A stretch of DNA of 44,015 nucleotides from Christensenella sp. UBA3770 (GTDB taxonomy: Bacteria; Bacillota; Clostridia; Christensenellales; CAG-1252): contig DFFS01000062.1 in the NCBI GenBank assembly GCA_002371075.1, positions 1 to 44,015 on the forward strand, given 5' to 3'. The notes under the pieces were generated by a model that ran no database searches, had not been told where the DNA came from, and saw nothing but the letters and a program-made list of their open reading frames with translations. Within the stretch, counting starts at the first letter, position 1. Every line of letters begins with the position of its first letter. Positions 30,963 to 37,254 of the stretch are shown piece after piece. Made by a program: the position numbers and the translations under genes.

Positions 30963-31493
30963 ATGAAAAAAATCACGGCAAGAGAAGTTGCACTATCGGG
31001 CATTACCGCGGCGCTTGCGGTGGCTGCGGTGGTGCTTTCTCATTTTGTAGGGGTGTTGACCCTTACCTTTCTTGCCTTGTCCTCGGTGGTTTTGTCTCTT
31101 CCGTTAATGGCGGATAGCCTGCGCGGCTCCGTCCTCGCTTACGTGGCGGCGGCGGGGCTTTCCTTTTTGTTTGTCGGATACGTTTCCGTCATGCCCTTCG
31201 TTTTGATGTTTGGGCTGTATCCCATTTTGGATTATATTTTGCGGAAATATCTGAAGAAACGCGTCTTTGTGCTTCTCGTTGAGATCGCGTTTGCAAACCT
31301 TTCTTTCCTTGCGGTTTTTTATGCGATCGGGCTGACTCTCGGCGACTTTCCGATCGTTGACACCTTGCCCGATTGGGGCAAGTATCTTGTGATCTTCGTC
31401 GGGCTGAGTGTCGTTTTCGTTGTCTTCCATTTTGCCTTTTCGCTACTGTACGACGTTTTGAAAAAGAGACTTGAAAAAGTCATCAAAAAGTAG
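30963..31493 (+). CDS. ECF transporter S-component-like membrane protein
   Basis: This 176-aa protein has five or six hydrophobic segments and the N-terminal ITAREVALSGITAALAV typical of substrate-binding S components of ECF vitamin transporters. No EcfA or EcfT genes are in the window, as is usual for group II systems that share one energising module. The substrate cannot be inferred; there is no riboswitch in front. It starts on the base after the J-like stop codon and ends the long operon. Confidence 0.7.
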   Translation: MKKITAREVALSGITAALAVAAVVLSHFVGVLTLTFLALSSVVLSLPLMADSLRGSVLAYVAAAGLSFLFVGYVSVMPFVLMFGLYPILDYILRKYLKKRVFVLLVEIAFANLSFLAVFYAIGLTLGDFPIVDTLPDWGKYLVIFVGLSVVFVVFHFAFSLLYDVLKKRLEKVIKK

Positions 31494-31510
31494 TTTCCCT
31501 TTTTGCGGGT

Positions 31511-31681
31511 TTATTGCGTGGCGCCGCACCCGCACTCTGGCGTGCCGTTTGTATTTCCCGCAACCAAAAACGATAGGGCGAGGATGATCAGCGTCAGGTT
31601 TTCCGTCGTCAAACTGCCGCTTCCCCCAAAGGTATAGATCAAAAGTAACAAAAGTATCAAAAGCATTCCGCCGTTTAGCAT
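31511..31681 (-). CDS. 56-aa membrane peptide with C-terminal cysteines
   Basis: This short protein has two hydrophobic segments (about 5-17 and 29-41) and ends PECGCGATQ. The ATG at 31681 has a strong ribosome binding site (GGGGGAG) on the minus strand, which is the main reason to believe it. An upstream extension of the frame has no ribosome binding site and crosses the divergent ArsR promoter, so it is ignored. It lies convergent to the S-component gene and divergent from the ArsR-type regulator, which may control it. No family is recognised. Confidence 0.6.
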   Translation of the reverse strand: MLNGGMLLILLLLLIYTFGGSGSLTTENLTLIILALSFLVAGNTNGTPECGCGATQ

Positions 31682-31740
31682 TCTTCTCCCCCTTTTTCGC
31701 TTATTCCTTGCGTTTCGCCAAAGGTCGATGATCTTCGCCG

Positions 31741-31770
31741 TTGACAGTTTTTTTATATGTTCGCTACTAT
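31741..31770 (+). promoter_or_regulatory. Promoter of the ArsR-type regulator
   Basis: TTGACA (31741-31746), an 18-base spacer and TACTAT (31765-31770). The first in-frame start after it, GTG at 31778, lies exactly 7 bases beyond the -10 box. Confidence 0.6.
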
Positions 31771-31777
31771 GGAAAGT

Positions 31778-32131
31778 GTGAACAAAACGGCGGAGCGGGG
31801 CGCTTTGCGCCTTACAAAACACGATCAAAACGTGATCAAATATTACCTTCCCAAGAATGAGGTCGTGGCGGATATCGCCGATTTCTTTTCGGTGTTCAGC
31901 GACGCTACGCGCGTCAAGATCCTTTCGTCGCTGTGCATCACCGAGATGTGCGTGACGGATCTTTGCGTGATGCTGGGGGAGAAGCAAAGCACGGTTTCGC
32001 ATCAACTTGCCTTTCTTCGCTCGCTGCGACTCGTTAAGACGCGCCGCGCCGGAAAGATCATACATTACTCCCTTGCAAGTCCCTACGTGATGAAAGTTTT
32101 GGACCTCGGCACACGCTTTTTGGGCTTTTGA
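31778..32131 (+). CDS. ArsR/SmtB-family transcriptional regulator
   Basis: This 117-aa protein has a winged-helix domain: FFSVFSDATRVKILSSL (helix 1-2), CVTDLCVMLGEKQSTVSHQLAFLRSL (helix-turn-helix) and VKTRRAGKIIHYSL (wing). An ArsR-type E-x-C-V-x-D-L-C segment (EMCVTDLC) has cysteines at the classical metal site of helix alpha-3, so thiophilic metal sensing is plausible. The start is uncertain: ATG codons at 31757 and 31769 are in frame but have no ribosome binding site and fall inside the promoter. I choose the GTG at 31778, which coincides with the predicted transcription start, giving a leaderless mRNA. Confidence 0.85.
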   Translation: MNKTAERGALRLTKHDQNVIKYYLPKNEVVADIADFFSVFSDATRVKILSSLCITEMCVTDLCVMLGEKQSTVSHQLAFLRSLRLVKTRRAGKIIHYSLASPYVMKVLDLGTRFLGF

Positions 32132-32205
32132 AATGGGCTCTTTCGCTTTTCTGTTTTTTCAGGGTGTAGTATAATATCTTTATCCCAAACAGGGAGGAGA
32201 CAGTG

Positions 32206-32613
32206 ATGACGGAGGATAAAAAAAGAAGAGCGGTCGTTGCGGCACTCATCACCCGCGGCGAAAAATTTATGATCACGCGCCGTCCGGACGGAAAGGAGCG
32301 CGCCGGCTTGTGGGAATTTGTGGGCGGCAAGGCGGAAGAGGGCGAAAGTTTGCAAGACGCGCTCGTACGCGAATGCCGCGAGGAGATCGGTGTGACTGTC
32401 GCGGTGGGTGAGCCGTACATGACGGTGGAATACGATTACCCCGACATCAACGTGCGCCTGACGCTTTTCCGCGCGACGATCACGGAGGGAGAGCCCTTGC
32501 CGATGGAAAACAACGCGATCGCTTGGATCACCGCGGACGAAATAGAAAACTATCCCTTCGTTCCCGCGGATAAAGATATCCTCGCACGTCTTCGTAAAGA
32601 AAACAAACTATAA
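32206..32613 (+). CDS. mutT: NUDIX hydrolase (MutT-like)
   Basis: This 135-aa protein has a complete NUDIX box, GGKAEEGESLQDALVRECREEIGV (about residues 38-61), with the G-x5-E-x7-R-E-x2-E-E-x-G-x pattern. RPDGKERAGLWEFVGGK before it is typical of MutT and CTP pyrophosphohydrolases that clear oxidised nucleoside triphosphates. GGAGGA is 7 bases before the ATG at 32206. A TATAAT box lies at 32170-32175 with no clear -35. Confidence 0.92.
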   Translation: MTEDKKRRAVVAALITRGEKFMITRRPDGKERAGLWEFVGGKAEEGESLQDALVRECREEIGVTVAVGEPYMTVEYDYPDINVRLTLFRATITEGEPLPMENNAIAWITADEIENYPFVPADKDILARLRKENKL

Positions 32614-32617
32614 AAAC

Positions 32618-32642
32618 AGCGGCGATAAACGCCGCTTTTTTT
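32618..32642. terminator. Terminator after the NUDIX gene
   Basis: AGCGGCG (32618-32624) and CGCCGCT (32630-32636) enclose ATAAA and run into seven T. An A run on the left gives a T run on the minus strand, so it also serves the convergent YunG-like gene, whose stop overlaps it. Confidence 0.92.
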
Positions 32643-33069
32643 AGATCATTTTCAGCAAACTGTTTTTCAGATAGGTATATCTTGCAAATTTTTCCGGATC
32701 CGAAAAGTGCTCTTCGCGCGATTGCGGGTGGGCGTCGTCGTACACAAGTTTTTCGTCGCCGAATTGCTCGCTCGTAAGATCAAAGCGTACGTCCCCGACG
32801 ACGTTGTAGCAGTGCACCCCGCCTCCCGTGAGCGGCACGCCGTAAACTTTGCCGCCGAAAACGTCCTGCACCAAAAAGGCAGTGATCGAGCATTGCCCCA
32901 GCGTCTTGTTGCCCTCCGACCACTGCTCTCGGAGCCGCGGCGCACAGGTGTACTCGCACCATATTTCGGAGAGTAGGGTGTAAAGGTGGCGTTGGTCCTT
33001 TATCTTTTCAAATTCTTTCGTCGTCGGTTTGACGGAGGGGGTCTCAGCCCCGAAAAAACGATATGGCAT
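32641..33069 (-). CDS. YunG-like protein with Cys-His-Asp order
   Basis: This 142-aa protein has GQCSITAFLVQDVFGGKV (about 58-75), GGGVHCYNVV (about 82-91) and DVRFDLTSEQFG (about 93-104). This C60-H86-D97 order recalls papain-like or transglutaminase-like folds and resembles YunG-type proteins. Whether the triad is catalytic is unknown. The ATG at 33069, 10 bases after the GH31 stop, is preferred over a TTG at 33099 that would overlap that gene; the ribosome binding site is weak (AGAG). It is the last gene of the minus-strand glycosidase operon. Confidence 0.7.
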   Translation of the reverse strand: MPYRFFGAETPSVKPTTKEFEKIKDQRHLYTLLSEIWCEYTCAPRLREQWSEGNKTLGQCSITAFLVQDVFGGKVYGVPLTGGGVHCYNVVGDVRFDLTSEQFGDEKLVYDDAHPQSREEHFSDPEKFARYTYLKNSLLKMI

Positions 33070-33079
33070 AGGGCACTCT

Positions 33080-35404
33080 TTAGGCAAGATTCTTTTCAAC
33101 GGTGGATCCCGCTTTGATCGTAAAGGTCGTTACGCGCTCTTTCCCATCCGCAAATACGGCGATCTCGTATTGGCGGTCTGCGTCGCCGTTGTTTTGGGCA
33201 ACTACCTTGAAGCCGTCACTCGTCCTATGGCAACGGAACGCGTTGGTGACGTTTTCGCTCTCATTCAAAACGAGCTCGGCGCTATCCTCCGCATAAAGCT
33301 CCACGCGGAGAGTTTCGGGGAGAGCGTCGTAAAGGCTCAGGCAGTCGGGCTGATAGGCTACGCCGCCGCCGACCTTGACAAACATCGGCAAACCTTCCTT
33401 TTTAAACATCGGCGCGTCGCAAAGCACGGTGCCGTCTCCTTGAAAACGCTCTTTCGTCCACAGATTGACCCAGTCTCCCTCGGGCAAATAAACCTTTCTT
33501 TCAAGCGCGCCTTTTTCCGTCACGGGCGCAACGAGGATGTGTTCCCCGATCGTAAACTCGTCGTCGACGGCATAGAGCTTGGGCTGATCCATATGATCGT
33601 AAAACAGCGGACGAATGATAGGCTCGCCCGTTTTTGCGCCGTGTAGCGCATAGGAATAAACGGTGGGGATAAAGCGATATCTGAAGCGCAAGCAATCCAG
33701 GTAAAGCTCCCTCGTTTGTTCGGGGCAGTTCCAGGGCCATTTCGCCATCGAATTTTCGCCGTTGTGCATACGGGGCATCGGGCAGAAGATCAGGCTCTGG
33801 CAAAAGCGCCTTGCGATGTTGTCCACGTCAAATTGCATTTCGTCCGGCGTAAGGTCCTGCACGCTGCCGCGCATAAAGCCGCCAAGGTCATAGCCGCACA
33901 GCGTAAAGCCCGCCATACCGGCGTTGATCACGTACCAAATGTCCTCTTTGAAGCGGTGAATGCCAAACTGCGTATCGCCCGCCCAAGGCAGGGCGTATCT
34001 TTGGCTGCCGATGCCGCCACCTCTGGAGAGGGACATATGGTGCTCCACGCCGTTTTCCGCCATCACTTCCGAGATGACCCTGTTCCACATGGCGCCAAAC
34101 AGGTTTCTTGACGGAATGCCGGGCAGTACCTCGCCGCTCACGCGGTCGGAGTGGTCCGTCCACCATTGCGTAACGCCGTCCTTGATGCGGGGCACCAAAA
34201 AGGTCTTGTAGTAGTCGATGCCGCGTTTTGTCGCCACGTCGGGCACGGTCTCCGTCTTAACTTGGCGCAGCAACCCCTGCGCGATCGCGGGGATCGCGGT
34301 GGCGGGCTTAAACGCGCAGGAATTGATGTGTAACACCGTTTTGATGTTGTCCTGCTTGAGCTTTTTGATCATGCCCACGCCGTCGCCGAAGTCGGGGTGC
34401 CAGTTGTAGTCGTCGGAGGGGTATCCCCAGCCGGAGGAGTAGTCACGGATAAAGTTCACACCGCCGCGCCACGGACCGTCGATCACAATGGCTTCGCAGG
34501 GGTATCCCTCTCGGCGCATGCGTCCCATGTCGTCAATGGCGCCTTGCGCGCGCTCAAAGCTCAAACTGCTGCACCAGTAGCCCATCAGCCACTTTTTGGG
34601 AGATTGGTTGGTGCCGACGATCTTGGCGTAGCTTTTGGTGATCTCCGACGTATTGCCGCAAAAGACAAAGATGTCGTAGTCGCCGCCCGGCGCGCTCAAA
34701 AACCATTCGTTCGATAGAGTCTTTGCCATATCGAAATAGACGTGCGGCCACGGGTTGTTAAAGAAAAAGCCGTATCCCGCAGAACTGATAAAGTAGGGGA
34801 TAGGAAAGCCGCCGTAGTCCCCTACGCGCGCGCCGCCTTTCTCGGCAAAGATGTCGGCGGATTCGCCCGTCCTGTCCACCTTGTAGATGCGTGCGCCGAA
34901 GCCGGAGTACTTTTCCTCCCCGATGCGTTCAAACTCGGTGTAGCTCCTGACGCCGGAGTAATCGGCGGGGGTCTCCGAGAACCGTGCGCCGCCGTTTTTG
35001 GTCTTTAACAGGGTCTTGCCTTCCTTGGTGCGGAAGGAAAACTCGTTTGAGTTCATATCGTACACAAGCGTCATACGGCTGTTTGAAAAGGTGATCACGC
35101 TGTCCGTAAGGTCAAAAGAGAAGGGCATGACCTCCCAATCGGTTTTGATCAACTTAAGCCTTTCCGTCACGGTCTTATCCACGCAGCCCCCGGGCTGTGT
35201 GATCCTAAGGCGAAGGGTGTTTTCAAAGCAGTTTTCAATGATGATCTCGCGCCCCGACGTCGTGATGACGGCAACGCCTTTGTCGTATTCGTACGTGCCC
35301 TTAAGCTTGAGTTCGGGCAACTTATAGTCGTCCGTTTCAAGCAGCTCTTCGACGTATTCCGAGTCGTATAAAGCATCGGGATGGATCTTCAAAACCTTTT
35401 TCAT
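33080..35404 (-). CDS. Glycoside hydrolase family 31 (alpha-glucosidase/xylosidase type)
   Basis: This 774-aa cytosolic enzyme has the GH31 plan: an N-terminal beta-sandwich, a (beta/alpha)8 barrel from about residue 250 and C-terminal beta domains. The likely nucleophile is D417 in WWTDHSDR (the family pattern is W-x-D-x-x-E), and the likely acid/base is D477 in PWAGDTQFG. IVIDGPWRGG and YNWHPDFGDG line the active site. There is no signal peptide, so the substrate is taken up first. Specificity (alpha-glucoside, alpha-xyloside or sulfoquinovoside) cannot be fixed from these motifs. The ATG at 35404 has GAGGAG upstream. It follows the membrane-protein gene by 29 bases. Confidence 0.93.
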   Translation of the reverse strand: MKKVLKIHPDALYDSEYVEELLETDDYKLPELKLKGTYEYDKGVAVITTSGREIIIENCFENTLRLRITQPGGCVDKTVTERLKLIKTDWEVMPFSFDLTDSVITFSNSRMTLVYDMNSNEFSFRTKEGKTLLKTKNGGARFSETPADYSGVRSYTEFERIGEEKYSGFGARIYKVDRTGESADIFAEKGGARVGDYGGFPIPYFISSAGYGFFFNNPWPHVYFDMAKTLSNEWFLSAPGGDYDIFVFCGNTSEITKSYAKIVGTNQSPKKWLMGYWCSSLSFERAQGAIDDMGRMRREGYPCEAIVIDGPWRGGVNFIRDYSSGWGYPSDDYNWHPDFGDGVGMIKKLKQDNIKTVLHINSCAFKPATAIPAIAQGLLRQVKTETVPDVATKRGIDYYKTFLVPRIKDGVTQWWTDHSDRVSGEVLPGIPSRNLFGAMWNRVISEVMAENGVEHHMSLSRGGGIGSQRYALPWAGDTQFGIHRFKEDIWYVINAGMAGFTLCGYDLGGFMRGSVQDLTPDEMQFDVDNIARRFCQSLIFCPMPRMHNGENSMAKWPWNCPEQTRELYLDCLRFRYRFIPTVYSYALHGAKTGEPIIRPLFYDHMDQPKLYAVDDEFTIGEHILVAPVTEKGALERKVYLPEGDWVNLWTKERFQGDGTVLCDAPMFKKEGLPMFVKVGGGVAYQPDCLSLYDALPETLRVELYAEDSAELVLNESENVTNAFRCHRTSDGFKVVAQNNGDADRQYEIAVFADGKERVTTFTIKAGSTVEKNLA

Positions 35405-35433
35405 TCCGTTCTCCTCTTTTTCTTTTGCCGTTA

Positions 35434-36387
35434 TCAATAGTCGGTGGGGGAAAGATATTCGTAAAAATTGCCGTCCACATCCCTAACGTCCCACGTGACC
35501 TTGTACGGGCAATCTTCCGCCATCGCGCGGAGGCGTGCGTTCAGCTTGTTGCGGGATTGATAATAGGCGGAGGTGCTCTTCTTCTTGGAGTCCTTCTCCT
35601 TGTACCAAAGGTTGATCACGATGAGGTCGGTATAGGGTGCTTGTACCTGAAAGTCCGCCACAAACTCACCCAGCCCGCGCGTCATATGGTTGTTTTTGAT
35701 CGCGGCGGCAATGATGTTGCGGCATTCCTGAATGGACGCGCGTGCGGGAAAGTCCACGTGATATAAAACGGAGTTGCTGTCTTCCTCAACGTACGTGACG
35801 TTGTTTACAAAGGGAAGCGTCTTTTGTTTGACAAAACGGGGGATCCATATGGCAAGCAGAATCGCAAACAAAACGCCGAGGATCACAGAAGTAACGGCAA
35901 GCGACACGCCGCTCTTTTTGATGCAGGCGTCCGCAATGCCCAAAGCAAGCACCAAGGCCAAAGAGACAAAAGTTGAGGTGGTCACGCTCGTGGTCGTATG
36001 CGTCGCGGCGTTTTTAACGTAGTGATCGGAAAAATAACCGTACAAAAGGATGGGAATGCAAACGCAGGAAACGACGTTGAACATGCTGTGATGCGACACG
36101 CCGTAACTGAGGTTGACCGCAACGAAGATCAAGGAAGTCGTCGTTCCGATGCAAAAGCCGATGAACCCCACGATGTCACCGAAAGAACCGACAAAGTTCA
36201 AAAACACGCCCAGCGCCGCCGCGATGATATAAACCATAAACAAAGCGCCGATCCCGCGTGAAAACAGGCTGTGCACCCAAAAGTGCTGCACCAGTTTTTC
36301 AATTCCGAAAAGGGCAAGACCGATGACCAAGTAGATCACGCAATCCACCAAAAAAGCACCTTTCCCTTTTACCTTAAATCTTGCCAT
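35434..36387 (-). CDS. Membrane protein with C-terminal cytosolic domain, unknown function
   Basis: This 317-aa protein has about six hydrophobic segments in residues 10-185 (for example VDCVIYLVIGLALFGIE, GALFMVYIIAAALGVFL and FVSLALVLALGIADA), then a soluble domain of about 120 residues with VLYHVDFPARASIQECRNIIAAAI and LIVINLWYKEKD. GGAGG precedes the ATG at 36387. It shares the promoter at 36412-36441 with the GH31 gene. A role in uptake or sensing of the GH31 substrate is possible from context only. Confidence 0.75.
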   Translation of the reverse strand: MARFKVKGKGAFLVDCVIYLVIGLALFGIEKLVQHFWVHSLFSRGIGALFMVYIIAAALGVFLNFVGSFGDIVGFIGFCIGTTTSLIFVAVNLSYGVSHHSMFNVVSCVCIPILLYGYFSDHYVKNAATHTTTSVTTSTFVSLALVLALGIADACIKKSGVSLAVTSVILGVLFAILLAIWIPRFVKQKTLPFVNNVTYVEEDSNSVLYHVDFPARASIQECRNIIAAAIKNNHMTRGLGEFVADFQVQAPYTDLIVINLWYKEKDSKKKSTSAYYQSRNKLNARLRAMAEDCPYKVTWDVRDVDGNFYEYLSPTDY

Positions 36388-36411
36388 AGCGCCTCCTGCA
36401 AAAGCAATTTA

Positions 36412-36441
36412 AGTATAAATTTTAAGAGGGATCAAAGTCAA
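36412..36441 (-). promoter_or_regulatory. Promoter of the membrane protein-GH31-YunG operon
   Basis: On the minus strand TTGACT (36441-36436), an 18-base spacer and TATACT (36417-36412). The ATG at 36387 follows with a GGAGG site. Confidence 0.75.
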
Positions 36442-36451
36442 CTATATTGAT

Positions 36452-36475
36452 AAAACCCGCACGCGTGAGGGGGAA
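36452..36475 (-). terminator. Terminator-like hairpin after the YgjV-like gene
   Basis: On the minus strand CCCTCACGCGTGCGGG followed by TTTTAT folds around a CACGCGTG centre. The T run is short, so termination may be partial and some read-through into the GH31 operon is possible. Confidence 0.5.
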
Positions 36476-36480
36476 AGAGG

Positions 36481-37110
36481 TCACTCCGCTTGTTTCGGCG
36501 CGTTGCCAATTGGGGCATCTTCCGCTTCCGCAGAGGACGCCGCGGGAATCGTCTTTTTGGATAAGACGATCCGCACGATCGAGATCGCGGCAAAGACGAA
36601 AGCGACGCCGTTGAACGCCATCACGGGATACAACCTGACGAACCAACCGTAAGCGCTCCAGCAAGCCGCGTTGATCATCAGCCCGATCTTCAACCAAAGG
36701 TCGCCCTTCGCCTCGTCCCCGTCGGCAAAAAAAGCCACGATGACAAAAGCGGTGTAGATCGCGGCGGCGGCAATGGGCAAATAACCGTACCAAACGTTGC
36801 CGCTGAACTTTACGTTGATGACGACGCCGATCACAAGCCCCGCAACGAGGCAAAGCACGCTGACGATGACCTTCGGCGTATTCTTGGTGCTTTTTACAAA
36901 CAAAATGACCACGTTGTATATAAGCGTGATGATCTCCTGCACCATGCCGCTGTACGCCTTGGTCATAAACTGGGCGATGACTTCCAAAACGTGATTTGCG
37001 GATTGAAAAAGAAGAACGCGGCGCTTTTCCTTAAACAGCGCGGCGACCGTGGCAATTGCCGTCCCCACAAAGGTGATGATATTTGCGATCAAAAGTACGG
37101 TATTGTTCAT
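36481..37110 (-). CDS. YgjV-family inner membrane protein
   Basis: This 209-aa protein has six to seven hydrophobic helices. It reads LIANIITFVGTAIATVAALFK at the N-terminus, then LLFQSANHVLEVIAQFMTKAYSG and later KIGLMINAACWSAYGWFVRLYPVMAFNG, a repeated plan like that of the YgjV family (and distantly of SWEET/PQ-loop proteins). A charged tail (SSAEAEDAPIGNAPKQAE) is cytosolic. AAGGAAA precedes the ATG. Function is unknown. It is probably its own transcription unit, with a promoter at 37137-37165. Confidence 0.8.
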   Translation of the reverse strand: MNNTVLLIANIITFVGTAIATVAALFKEKRRVLLFQSANHVLEVIAQFMTKAYSGMVQEIITLIYNVVILFVKSTKNTPKVIVSVLCLVAGLVIGVVINVKFSGNVWYGYLPIAAAAIYTAFVIVAFFADGDEAKGDLWLKIGLMINAACWSAYGWFVRLYPVMAFNGVAFVFAAISIVRIVLSKKTIPAASSAEAEDAPIGNAPKQAE

Positions 37111-37136
37111 TTCCTTTTCCCTTGAAAACGGCTCTC

Positions 37137-37165
37137 ATTATAATACGGCGCGGCAAAAAAGGCAA
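37137..37165 (-). promoter_or_regulatory. Promoter of the YgjV-like gene
   Basis: On the minus strand TTGCCT (37165-37160), a 17-base spacer and TATAAT (37142-37137). It is divergent from the promoter at 37175-37204, with only 9 bases between their -35 boxes, so the two may be regulated together. Confidence 0.65.
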
Positions 37166-37174
37166 TCGTTCTTG

Positions 37175-37204
37175 TTGAAAAAAAGCAAGGGAAGGTGTTA
37201 TACT
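37175..37204 (+). promoter_or_regulatory. Promoter of the glycosidase-like/GNAT_C fusion gene
   Basis: TTGAAA (37175-37180), an 18-base spacer and TATACT (37199-37204) with an extended TGT element. Transcription is expected to start near 37211. Confidence 0.7.
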
Positions 37205-37210
37205 TTCCAT

Positions 37211-37254
37211 AGGGAGAATGCCCGACTATGTCGGGCACGTTTGACAAAAAATGA
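37211..37254 (+). promoter_or_regulatory. Leader hairpin with a possible 8-codon upstream ORF
   Basis: The leader starts AGGGAG (37211-37216) and folds GCCCGAC-TAT-GTCGGGC at 37220-37236. The only bases between the hairpin and the gene's ATG are ACGTTTGACAAAAA, with no ribosome binding site. An ATG at 37228 inside the hairpin opens an ORF reading MSGTFDKK whose TGA overlaps the gene's ATG (ATGA). Translation of the main gene may depend on coupling to this ORF, or on the hairpin bringing AGGGAG close to the start. Confidence 0.45.
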
